Shown one piece after another: positions 44,753 through 53,744 of a stretch of 64,000 bases of DNA; positions within the stretch are counted from its first letter, which is position 1; each line of letters begins with the position of its first letter. This DNA comes from Prochlorococcus sp. MIT 1223. Its GTDB lineage: Bacteria > Cyanobacteriota > Cyanobacteriia > PCC-6307 > Cyanobiaceae. Position numbers and translations under genes: made by a program. The stretch is from assembly GCF_034092465.1 (NCBI RefSeq), contig NZ_CP139303.1, positions 1,082,865 through 1,146,864 on the forward strand, written 5' to 3'. Under the pieces are notes generated by a model, which saw only the letters and a program-made list of their open reading frames with translations, did not search any database and was not told the DNA's origin.

Positions 44753-47416
44753 TCATTCAAACAAGGCAATCAAATTCTGCCTTGCATTGTCTAATGCCAA
44801 AGATAATGACTTGGCATCACGTCCACCCGCTTGTGCAATATTAGGCCTACCACCACCACCACCACCGCAATCTCTAGCAATTGGCCCAATAAATTTTCCT
44901 GCATTTAAACCTTTCCGAACCAAATTTAGTCCAAAGGCTACTATCAAGGTAACTTTATCAGGATTGTCTAAATCTGGTAAACCACCAAGAATTACAGCAG
45001 TATTATCGCCCAATTCATTAAGAAGTTTCAAGGCAGCAGATTGAAGTGAAGTAGCATCAATGCCGTCAAGTTGTTCAATAATATATTGACTATTCCCAAT
45101 AGAAGTTACATGTTTCTTCAACGCTAATACCCTTGACATAGCTAGCTCTTCTTTAGTCGTTTTAAGGTTAATTTTGAGTTCTTTTATTTCATCCTGCAGT
45201 GCACTCACCCTATGAATAATTTGATGAGGTTGTGACTTAAATAGCTCACTCAATTCCTTAACGATCAAATCTCTATCATTTAAATAACTTAAAGCTGATG
45301 GACCAGCTACAGCTTCGATTCTTCTAATTCCGGAAGCAATCCCCGATTCGCTAATAATCTTAAAAACACCTAATTCGGAAGTACTTGTTACATGAGTCCC
45401 TCCGCAAAGTTCCTTAGAAACTCCTGGAACATCTACAACTCGGACAATATCACCATATTTCTCACCAAACATAGCCAATGCACCTTCTTGCAAAGCTTCA
45501 TCAATTGGCATGTATTCAATTGCAATTGGATGATCCTCAATGATCCACTTATTTACCAGAGTTTCCATTTCTCTTAATTGACGATTATTAATAGCTAAAG
45601 GAGCATTAAAATCAAATCTCAATCGATCAAATGCGACTAAAGACCCTCTTTGCCCAATATTAGAATCAATAACTGATTTGAGAGCAGACTGTAATAAGTG
45701 TGTTGCAGTGTGATTAGCTGTTGCGGCACTCCTGGTGAAACTATTAACTATCGCTGTTACTCTATCCTTAATAGCCAATGTACCGTGAATAATCTCAGCT
45801 GAATGGACAAAAATATTTTGCACTCTAGTTACATTAGATATATTTACTTTCAAATCATCTCTTATTAAAGATCCTGTATCGCCTATTTGGCCACCAGACT
45901 CGCCATAAAAAGGAGTTCTATCAAGGATGATTTTAACTTTATCTCCTACTGTGACACTGTCTGCTACCTGTCCATCAAAAATAATTGACAAGACTGAACT
46001 TTGAGACTCTAAAGCTTCATAACCTAAGAAATTAGTTTTTTTCAAGTTTAAGGCAATTTTTTCAATTGCTCCTTGCGCGGTTAAGTCTATTTTTACGGCT
46101 GCATCTTTAGCTCGCTTACGTTGTTGATCCATTGCGTCATCAAAACCTTTTATATCAACTGAAAGATCATTTTCTTCAGCTATTTCTTGTGTTAACTCTA
46201 GAGGGAATCCATAGGTGTCATACAATTCAAATGCCTGATTACCGGTAATTAAACTTGTATTGCTAGCAATGATTTGATCCAGTAGTTTCTCACCTCTATC
46301 TAATGTTTCTAAAAAACGAAGTTCTTCGATTTTAAGTTCAGAAAGAATCAAATTACGTTTACCGACAAGATTAGGATAAGGCTGCTTCATTAAATTGATG
46401 GTTGCATTGCCAAGCTCTGCTAAAAAATTTTGTTTATTACCCAGCAATCTTCCATGCCTCACCATCCTTCTAATTAGACGCCTCAAAATGTAACCTCTTC
46501 CAAGATTACTAGCAGTAACTCCATCTGCTATCAGATGTATAACAGCTCTAGAGTGATCACCAAGTATTTTTAGAGATGTTTGTTTAGTTTCATCTAATTT
46601 ATGATAATTGACATTAAATAATTTATTTAATACTTCTATTAATGGAAAAATTAGATCGGTTTCATAATTATTAGGAACTCCTTGTAATATTTGAGCCATT
46701 CGCTCAAGACCCAGACCTGTATCAATATTACGTTTTTCTAAGGGTGTGAGTTTGCCCGCTTTATCGCGATTAAATTCCATGAAAACAAGATTATAGAATT
46801 CGATAAATCGGTCATCATCCTCAAGATCAATATCTATATTGCCGAGATCAGGTTTAAAGTCATAATAAATCTCGGAACAAGGTCCGCAAGGACCAGTCGG
46901 TCCAGAACTCCAAAAGTTATCTTGCTCATCCATTCGAATAATTCTCTTAGGAGTTACACCTACTAAATCACGCCATATAGATTCAGCCTCATCATCTTCT
47001 CGAAAAACACTAACCACAAGATTACGGGGATTTAATCCGTAAATATTGGTACATAATTCCCAAGCCCATTGAATTGCTTCTTTCTTGAAATAGTCGCCAA
47101 AAGAGAAATTACCAAGCATCTCAAAAAAAGTGTGATGTCTGGCGGTGCGACCGACATTCTCAATATCATTTGTCCTAATACATTTCTGACTGCTCGTTCC
47201 CCTTGCTGAAGGCCTTGGCTCCTTGCCCAAGAAGACAGGTTTGAAGGGTAACATCCCTGCAATTGTCAACAATACTGTTGGATCATCAGGGACTAAAGAA
47301 GCACTTGGAATAATCTTATGTCCTTTACCAGCAAAAAAATCAATAAACGTACTTCTAATCTCGTCCCCACTCCATGATCGGGACAAATTAGACTTAGATT
47401 TTTGCTTAGCTGTCAT
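44753..47416 (-). CDS. alaS: Alanyl-tRNA synthetase
   Basis: The 887-residue enzyme has the class II catalytic core (RTARHHTFFEMLGNFSFGDYF), the editing domain with HTATHLLQSAL and CGGTHV zinc ligands, and the C-Ala domain ending with the GGGGGGRPNIAQAGG motif. It charges tRNA(Ala) and removes misattached Ser or Gly. The length matches bacterial AlaS. Confidence 0.97.
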   Translation of the reverse strand: MTAKQKSKSNLSRSWSGDEIRSTFIDFFAGKGHKIIPSASLVPDDPTVLLTIAGMLPFKPVFLGKEPRPSARGTSSQKCIRTNDIENVGRTARHHTFFEMLGNFSFGDYFKKEAIQWAWELCTNIYGLNPRNLVVSVFREDDEAESIWRDLVGVTPKRIIRMDEQDNFWSSGPTGPCGPCSEIYYDFKPDLGNIDIDLEDDDRFIEFYNLVFMEFNRDKAGKLTPLEKRNIDTGLGLERMAQILQGVPNNYETDLIFPLIEVLNKLFNVNYHKLDETKQTSLKILGDHSRAVIHLIADGVTASNLGRGYILRRLIRRMVRHGRLLGNKQNFLAELGNATINLMKQPYPNLVGKRNLILSELKIEELRFLETLDRGEKLLDQIIASNTSLITGNQAFELYDTYGFPLELTQEIAEENDLSVDIKGFDDAMDQQRKRAKDAAVKIDLTAQGAIEKIALNLKKTNFLGYEALESQSSVLSIIFDGQVADSVTVGDKVKIILDRTPFYGESGGQIGDTGSLIRDDLKVNISNVTRVQNIFVHSAEIIHGTLAIKDRVTAIVNSFTRSAATANHTATHLLQSALKSVIDSNIGQRGSLVAFDRLRFDFNAPLAINNRQLREMETLVNKWIIEDHPIAIEYMPIDEALQEGALAMFGEKYGDIVRVVDVPGVSKELCGGTHVTSTSELGVFKIISESGIASGIRRIEAVAGPSALSYLNDRDLIVKELSELFKSQPHQIIHRVSALQDEIKELKINLKTTKEELAMSRVLALKKHVTSIGNSQYIIEQLDGIDATSLQSAALKLLNELGDNTAVILGGLPDLDNPDKVTLIVAFGLNLVRKGLNAGKFIGPIARDCGGGGGGRPNIAQAGGRDAKSLSLALDNARQNLIALFE

Positions 47417-47593
47417 AACTTAGAAAAATATTAAAAGTGGCTGGCAGGCAAATCCTTTTGGAAAATAACAGCCTTATAGATCATTTTATAAATTAAAGGT
47501 AATGATTTGCATAGTTTTATCGTAAAAAGTTTTTAACAGGGTTAATTAAAAGTTCAATAAGGAAATATATGAAGAGCGTAGAGTAGTGTTCTG

Positions 47594-47770
47594 ATGGATC
47601 TTCTCAAGAAAAATAGTAAAAACAACTTCCTCTTAGATAAAATAGATGACGAGATAACCTCTAACCTGTCATCATTACTAAAGAACACGTTTTATTATGT
47701 TGGATATTCAACGACTCAAGCAGAAATCTTTTTTAAACCTCTAAATATCATGAGTGCGTTGCAGCAATGA
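47594..47770 (+). CDS. 58-residue ORF coupled to the SNF2 helicase gene
   Basis: From the ATG at 47594 the frame gives MDLLKKNSKNNFLLDKIDDE, then ITSNLSSLLKNTFYYVGYST and TQAEIFFKPLNIMSALQQ, and stops with TGA at 47768-47770. That stop overlaps the helicase ATG (ATGA), a typical sign of translational coupling. The peptide is soluble with mixed helix and aromatic residues and no known motif. It may be an uncatalogued first gene of the SNF2-SWIM operon or a leader ORF. Confidence 0.5.
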   Translation: MDLLKKNSKNNFLLDKIDDEITSNLSSLLKNTFYYVGYSTTQAEIFFKPLNIMSALQQ

Positions 47771-50700
47771 CATTACTGCACGCCACATGGCTTCCAGCTA
47801 TACGAACGCGAACAAGTTCTGGACGTCCTGCAATGTTGGTATGGGCTGATAATTGGTGTGTTGCTTCTCCGACTGGGCCAGATATCACTCCAGCTGAAAA
47901 TCCTTTTTCTCTCCGTCATAAAGAATTACGCAATTGGCTAAAAGAAATAAATTTACTCCCAAATGGAATTATTGACGCAAGTGCTTGCTTAACTCTTCCT
48001 ACTAAATCTATAAAAGGTAAAACTGATTTAATTTGGCAAGGTCTTCCATTACAAGCCGACGAACCTATTCCTCAAGATTGCGAATGGTGGCCATGGCAAG
48101 TAGAAGGACTGGCAATAGAGCCAGCTGCTACTGTTGAATGGTTGTCAAAAATTCCCCTTTCCGGACACCATCAAGCTTTAGGAGATGAAATTCGTTGGTG
48201 GAGTCACTTGCAACGGTGGTCTTTAAGTTTAATTGCACGCGGAAGATGGCTACCTCAAGTAGAGCTAAGTAAAGGAGAAGGTTATCCTCATCGGGCACGC
48301 TGGGTACCTATATTAAATCAAGAAGATGATAGACATAAACTAGAAGAACTTGCATTGAGACTACCTCTTGTAGCCACCTGTGCTCTGCCATGGAGAGAAC
48401 CCACTGGGAAAAGAAACAACAGAACGACAAGATTACGTACCGAAGCAATGAGGGAAGCAAATCCAATTGCTTCTTGTCGACCAAGAAGTGGTCGATTAAG
48501 AGTAGCAACACTCCTTCAAGATTTAGTTGATGCACAATTACGTAAACAATTTACGACTAAAACGGAGGGACTAGATGGACTATTAACAGCATGGCAATTA
48601 GCACTATCTTCAGATACAGGAATTCTGAATTTGAATGAAGAAGAGATTGAGCGACTTGCTAAAGCAAGTAATCATTGGAGAGAAGGTATTAGTGGCAATG
48701 TTGCACCAGCTAGAGCATGCTTACAACTGAGTAGTCCCGAGCAAGGAAAAGATGCATGGAAATTACGTTTCTCATTGCAAGCAGAAGTAGATCCAACATT
48801 GATTATTCCTGCAACAAGTGCATGGAATGCTGGTTCTGAAGGTGTCCAGCTTGGGGAAATACAAGTCAATCAACCTAGCGAAATACTCTTAGAAGGGTTA
48901 GGTAGAGCTCTTTCTATATTTGAACCAATTAAACGCGGATTAGAAAATGCTGTACCAGAATCTATGGATTTATCAGCATCAGAAGCTTTTATATTAGTAA
49001 GAACAGCAGCTTCTCTCCTACGAGATGTTGGCGTCGGAGTAGAGCTACCTCCTAGTTTGTCTGGTGGACTAGCAAGCAGACTTGGTATAGCGATTAGGGC
49101 TGAGATACCTAAAAAATCTACTGGTTTCTCTTTAGGCGAAAACCTCCAATGGAGTTGGGATCTAATGATAGGAGGAAATTATTTAACACTAAAAGAGTTA
49201 GAAACTCTTATGAAAAAAAATATTCCATTAGTAAAACACAAAGGGGTCTGGATTGAATTGCGACCGAATGATATGAGAAACGCAGAAACATTTATGAGTT
49301 GCTCTCAAGAAATGAGTCTTGATGATGCTTTAAGGCTTACATCAACTGAAGGAAATACATTCAGAAAATTACCTGTGCATCAATTCGAAGCAGGACCCAG
49401 ACTTCAAAATGTTTTAGAGCAATATCATCAAAAAAAAGCTCCAGAAGCTTTACCCGCACCTGAAGGCTTTCAAGGACAATTAAGACCATATCAAGAGCGT
49501 GGATTGGGGTGGCTCGCTTTTCTTTATCGTTTTGATCAAGGTGCTTGCTTGGCAGATGATATGGGCCTAGGAAAAACTATACAACTACTAGCTTTCTTCC
49601 AATATTTAAAAGTGGAAAAGAAACTCAAAAAACCAATATTATTAATAGCTCCTACATCTGTACTGACAAATTGGGAAAGAGAAGCAAAAGTTTTTACACC
49701 CGATATCCTAGTCTTGGAACATTATGGTCCAAAAAGATCTTCAACGATCAAATCATTAAATAAAAATCTTATCGGTATAGATCTAGTACTTACTAGTTAT
49801 GGACTTATGCAGAGAGACAATGAACTTCTGGAACAAATAGATTGGCAAGGAGTAGTCATAGATGAAGCACAAGCTATAAAAAATTCAAGTAGTAAACAAA
49901 GCTATGCTACAAGAAGTATTGCTAATCAAGTTAAAAAAAATAGATTTAAGATCGCGCTAACTGGAACACCTGTTGAAAATAGAATTAGCGAACTATGGTC
50001 GTTAATGAACTTTTTAAATCCTACTGTCCTAGGCGAGGAAAATTTTTTCCATCAAAGGTATCGACTACCAATTGAACAATATGGAGATGTATCCTCTCTC
50101 AAAGATCTTAAAGCAAGAGTAAGTCCCTTCATTCTGAGACGATTAAAAACTGATAAATCTATAATATCTGACCTTCCTGAAAAAGTTGAATTAACTGAAT
50201 GGGTCAGTCTGAGTGGTGAGCAAAAACAGCTTTATAATAAAACAGTAGAGAAGAGTATTCTTGAAGTAGCAACGGCACCAATAGGGAAACGCCATGGCAA
50301 AATTCTAGGATTATTAACTAGATTAAAACAAATTTGCAATCACCCTGCATTAGCCTTGAAGGAAGAAAAGATAACAAGTGATTTTCTGCATCGATCTATA
50401 AAGCTACAACGCTTACAAGAAATTCTAGAAGAGGTAATTCAATCCAGTGACAGAGCTTTGCTTTTTACGCAATTTGCAGAATGGGGAAAACTACTAAAAA
50501 TTTATCTAGAAAAAGAATGGAACTGTGAAGTCCCTTTCCTCTATGGTGGAACCAGTAAAAACGAGCGGCAAGCAATGATTGACCGCTTTCAAGAAGATCC
50601 ACGGGGTCCACAACTCTTTATCCTCTCTTTAAAAGCAGGAGGGTTGGGACTGAATCTGACACGCGCAAATCATGTTTTCCATATTGATAGATGGTGGAAT

Positions 50701-50925
50701 CCGGCCATCGAGAACCAAGCGACAGACAGAGTTTATAGAATAGGACAAGAAAATCGTGTGATGGTTCATAAATTTATTACTAGTAATTCAGTAGAAGAAA
50801 AAATTGACAAACTAATTCAATCTAAATCACGTCTTGCGCAAGAAGTTATTGGATCAGGAGAGGATTGGCTAGGTAGCCTTAATATTAATGAATTAAAAAA
50901 AATCGTGGAACTTGGAGAAAACTAA
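47767..50925 (+). CDS. SNF2/SWI2-family DNA helicase-like ATPase
   Basis: The 1052-residue protein has an N-terminal accessory half (about 1-560) of the bacterial SNF2-associated type and a C-terminal helicase core: Walker A LADDMGLGKTIQ, motif II VIDEAQAIKN, motif III ALTGTPVENR, and in the second lobe GGLGLNLTRANHVFHIDRWWNP and ATDRVYRIGQ. SNF2 ATPases translocate on double-stranded DNA to remodel protein-DNA complexes. The gene is followed 3 bases later by a SWIM zinc-finger gene, a pairing conserved in many bacteria. The function in cyanobacteria is unknown, perhaps transcription or repair. Confidence 0.93.
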   Translation: MTLLHATWLPAIRTRTSSGRPAMLVWADNWCVASPTGPDITPAENPFSLRHKELRNWLKEINLLPNGIIDASACLTLPTKSIKGKTDLIWQGLPLQADEPIPQDCEWWPWQVEGLAIEPAATVEWLSKIPLSGHHQALGDEIRWWSHLQRWSLSLIARGRWLPQVELSKGEGYPHRARWVPILNQEDDRHKLEELALRLPLVATCALPWREPTGKRNNRTTRLRTEAMREANPIASCRPRSGRLRVATLLQDLVDAQLRKQFTTKTEGLDGLLTAWQLALSSDTGILNLNEEEIERLAKASNHWREGISGNVAPARACLQLSSPEQGKDAWKLRFSLQAEVDPTLIIPATSAWNAGSEGVQLGEIQVNQPSEILLEGLGRALSIFEPIKRGLENAVPESMDLSASEAFILVRTAASLLRDVGVGVELPPSLSGGLASRLGIAIRAEIPKKSTGFSLGENLQWSWDLMIGGNYLTLKELETLMKKNIPLVKHKGVWIELRPNDMRNAETFMSCSQEMSLDDALRLTSTEGNTFRKLPVHQFEAGPRLQNVLEQYHQKKAPEALPAPEGFQGQLRPYQERGLGWLAFLYRFDQGACLADDMGLGKTIQLLAFFQYLKVEKKLKKPILLIAPTSVLTNWEREAKVFTPDILVLEHYGPKRSSTIKSLNKNLIGIDLVLTSYGLMQRDNELLEQIDWQGVVIDEAQAIKNSSSKQSYATRSIANQVKKNRFKIALTGTPVENRISELWSLMNFLNPTVLGEENFFHQRYRLPIEQYGDVSSLKDLKARVSPFILRRLKTDKSIISDLPEKVELTEWVSLSGEQKQLYNKTVEKSILEVATAPIGKRHGKILGLLTRLKQICNHPALALKEEKITSDFLHRSIKLQRLQEILEEVIQSSDRALLFTQFAEWGKLLKIYLEKEWNCEVPFLYGGTSKNERQAMIDRFQEDPRGPQLFILSLKAGGLGLNLTRANHVFHIDRWWNPAIENQATDRVYRIGQENRVMVHKFITSNSVEEKIDKLIQSKSRLAQEVIGSGEDWLGSLNINELKKIVELGEN

Positions 50926-50928
50926 ATA

Positions 50929-51819
50929 ATGACTATTGAACATAGAGATATTATGACAGCTATTGGAAATGAAGGTTTAGGCAATCAACCTTGGTGGGTA
51001 GAACAATGGATGGAGTTAATTAATTCATATCGCTTTAAAAAAAGACTTGAACGCGCATGGACTTATGCAAGAGAAGGTAATGTTACTTCAATCCGATTTG
51101 AAGGTAGACGTGTTCATGCACGTGTACAAGGAACAGGGGAAGAGCCTTATAAAGTCAAATTATGGCTTGATACTCTTAGCGACGAAGATTGGATATATGT
51201 ATTAGAAGCATTGGCCCAAAAAGCCCGTTGGTCGGCACAATTACTTGCCGGAATTATGCCTGAAGATATAGAGAGAGCGTTTGCAGCAAGTGGTAAAAGA
51301 CTATTTCCTTTTAAATTACAAGAAATTCGGAGTGAATGTAATTGTCCTGATAAAGCTAATCCTTGTAAACATATAAGTGCAATATATTTCTTGATGGGCG
51401 AGAGGTTTCGCGAAGATCCATTTGTCTTATTTCAACTACGTGGTAGAAGTCGAGCAACTTTATTACTCAACTTAGCCGATCAACGCAAGCAAGCCTTGGA
51501 TCATAATCTCCCTCAAAAATTAGAAAAAGCCAAGTCAAATGATCAAGCAAGCGAATTACTAGAGAAAGCATCTATGCAAAACCCAGCCATTCAGGATCCA
51601 AGTTTATGGTGGAAATACGAAGGGGAGCTAGACCCTGATCTAGTAGTTATCACTCCTGCATTAGAAGAAGAAACTGGACTATCAGCTGCAGGGGAATTAC
51701 CTTTAGCAGAAGAACCAAACTATCCAGGATCGCGTCAAAAGTTCCTGGATCACCTTCAAGAGCAAAGACAAGTGTTTGCTAACCAAGCGATGATCCAAGC
51801 AATGAATACAAAAGTCTAA
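50929..51819 (+). CDS. SWIM zinc-finger protein
   Basis: The 296-residue protein carries the SWIM motif CNCPDKANPCKH (CxC-x6-CxH) near residue 140, preceded by VHARVQGTGEEPYKVKLWL. SWIM domains bind DNA or proteins. The gene lies 3 bases after the SNF2 helicase, and the two products probably form a complex. The C-terminal third is acidic and less structured. Confidence 0.9.
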   Translation: MTIEHRDIMTAIGNEGLGNQPWWVEQWMELINSYRFKKRLERAWTYAREGNVTSIRFEGRRVHARVQGTGEEPYKVKLWLDTLSDEDWIYVLEALAQKARWSAQLLAGIMPEDIERAFAASGKRLFPFKLQEIRSECNCPDKANPCKHISAIYFLMGERFREDPFVLFQLRGRSRATLLLNLADQRKQALDHNLPQKLEKAKSNDQASELLEKASMQNPAIQDPSLWWKYEGELDPDLVVITPALEEETGLSAAGELPLAEEPNYPGSRQKFLDHLQEQRQVFANQAMIQAMNTKV

Positions 51820-51986
51820 ATAAAACAAAATACGAACATATGCAAATAATTGAAGCAAGATTCAAAGCATCCACTTTTTGATGCGCTTTGCTATAAACTA
51901 AACAATATTCACATAGGTATTTATAGCCATGAATACCAAGTTTTTTAATCTAAAGACCGCTTAAGCCAAACTTCGTCTCTGAAGCA

Positions 51987-53744
51987 ATGACCAGCAGTAT
52001 TTCAAAACCAAAAAGACATAAAGGGCTGTCGATTCAAGTCAAGGCTATAGCTGAAGATACTTCAACAATAAGGTCACTGGATTGGGATCGTAATAGATTC
52101 GATATTGAATTTGGATTAAGGAATGGAACTACTTACAATAGTTTTCTAATTCAAGGAGAAAGAACTGCACTTATAGATACAAGTCATGAAAAATTCCAAA
52201 ACACTTGGTTTGAACTACTAAAGGAAACGATTAACCCGCAAAAAATTGATTTTCTCATCGTCAGTCATACTGAGCCAGATCATTCAGGACTCATCGGTGA
52301 GCTGTTAGAAATTAATCCAAATATTGAAATAGTCGCATCAAAAGTAGCAATAAAGTTTTTAAACGATCAAGTCCATCGACCATTCCGTTCAATAGAAGTT
52401 AAAACTGGAGAAAAACTAGATTTAGGTATTAATCCGACAAGTGGAGTACATCATCATTTTGAATTTATAAGTGCGCCTAATTTACATTGGCCAGATACGA
52501 TCTTTTCTTTTGATCAAGGTACTTCTGTACTATATACATGCGATGCATTTGGGCTTCATTATTGCTCGGAAGAACTATTTGATAGTCAGCCTGAACTAAT
52601 CAATGAAGATTTCAGATTTTATTATGAATGCTTAATGGGTCCAAATGCTCGAAGCGTTATTCAAGCACTCAAGAAATTAGATAAGCTTCCCAAATTACAA
52701 ATGATCGCGGTAGGGCACGGGCCACTCCTAAAATATAATCTCAATCTTTGGCTTGAAAATTACAAAAACTGGAGCAGCAAGCGCAGTAGTGGAGAGAACT
52801 ACGCAGCCATTTGCTATATAAGTCAATATGGCTACTGTGATCGTCTAAGTCAGGCTCTTGCACATGGAATAGGAAAAGCTGAAGCTCAAGTACAACTAGT
52901 TGATCTTCAAGCATCTGACCCACAAGAACTGAGTGCTCTTATCAATGAAGCCAATGCAGTAATAGTACCAACTTGGCCAAATAGGCCTGATAATGACTTG
53001 CAAAGTTCGCTTGGAACGTTATTTGCCTCACTTAAGCAAAAGCAATGGGTAGGTGTTTACGACTCCTTTGGTGGGGATGACGAACCTGTTGATGTAATTG
53101 TCAGCAATCTAAAAGCACTTGGACAAAAAGAAGCCTTCACTCCACTCCGTGTCAGAAGGACCCCAGATAGTAATACTTATCAAAGATTTGAAGAGGCTGG
53201 TACTGATTTAGGACAATTACTAAATCGTAAAAAAAATATTGAGACTATAAAAAATATTGACGGCGGGCTATCAAAAGCAATGGGTCGCTTAAGTGGAGGG
53301 TTATATATCGTAACGGCAAGTCAAGGGGAAGGTATTAGTAAGCGTAGTAGTGCAATGGTTGCAAGCTGGGTAAGTCAAGCTAGCTTTAATCCTCCAGGTT
53401 TGACAGTTGCAGTAGCGAAAGATCGTGCAATTGAAACTTTAATGCAAGTCGGGGATAACTTCGTTATAAATATTCTGCAAGAAGATAATTATCTTCACTT
53501 ATTTCGTCATTTCTTGAAAAGATTTCCACCTGGAACTGATAGATTTCAAGGAGTAGAGATACTTGAGTTAGCCAAAGGTGGGCCTGTTTTTTCAGATGCA
53601 CTAGCATATCTAGGGTGTAACGTCCAACAAAGACTAGAGACTCCAGACCATTGGATAATTTATGCAATTATAAAAGAAGGTAATGTAGCCAATGCAGAGT
53701 CTAAAACAGCTGTACATCATCGACGAGTAGGAAGTAACTATTAA
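51987..53744 (+). CDS. flv3: Flavodiiron protein, Flv3 type
   Basis: This 585-residue three-domain protein has a beta-lactamase-like diiron domain with intact ligand motif HTEPDH (His94, Glu96, Asp98, His99), then a flavodoxin domain and a C-terminal flavin reductase domain (LSGGLYIVTASQGEG...MVASWVSQASFNPPGLTVAVAKDRA). It reduces O2 to water with NADPH electrons, protecting photosystem I. The retained ligands identify the Flv3-like partner. The gene overlaps flv1 by one base (TAATG). Confidence 0.93.
   Translation: MTSSISKPKRHKGLSIQVKAIAEDTSTIRSLDWDRNRFDIEFGLRNGTTYNSFLIQGERTALIDTSHEKFQNTWFELLKETINPQKIDFLIVSHTEPDHSGLIGELLEINPNIEIVASKVAIKFLNDQVHRPFRSIEVKTGEKLDLGINPTSGVHHHFEFISAPNLHWPDTIFSFDQGTSVLYTCDAFGLHYCSEELFDSQPELINEDFRFYYECLMGPNARSVIQALKKLDKLPKLQMIAVGHGPLLKYNLNLWLENYKNWSSKRSSGENYAAICYISQYGYCDRLSQALAHGIGKAEAQVQLVDLQASDPQELSALINEANAVIVPTWPNRPDNDLQSSLGTLFASLKQKQWVGVYDSFGGDDEPVDVIVSNLKALGQKEAFTPLRVRRTPDSNTYQRFEEAGTDLGQLLNRKKNIETIKNIDGGLSKAMGRLSGGLYIVTASQGEGISKRSSAMVASWVSQASFNPPGLTVAVAKDRAIETLMQVGDNFVINILQEDNYLHLFRHFLKRFPPGTDRFQGVEILELAKGGPVFSDALAYLGCNVQQRLETPDHWIIYAIIKEGNVANAESKTAVHHRRVGSNY

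Noticed and set aside
44787-45044. Plus-strand ORF with a run of prolines
   Set aside because: The proline run is the complement of the glycine-rich motif in the AlaS C-Ala domain.
51864-51889. AAAGCATC/GATGCGCTTT hairpin after the SWIM gene as terminator
   Set aside because: The stem has a mismatch and no T run follows, so I do not call it a terminator.
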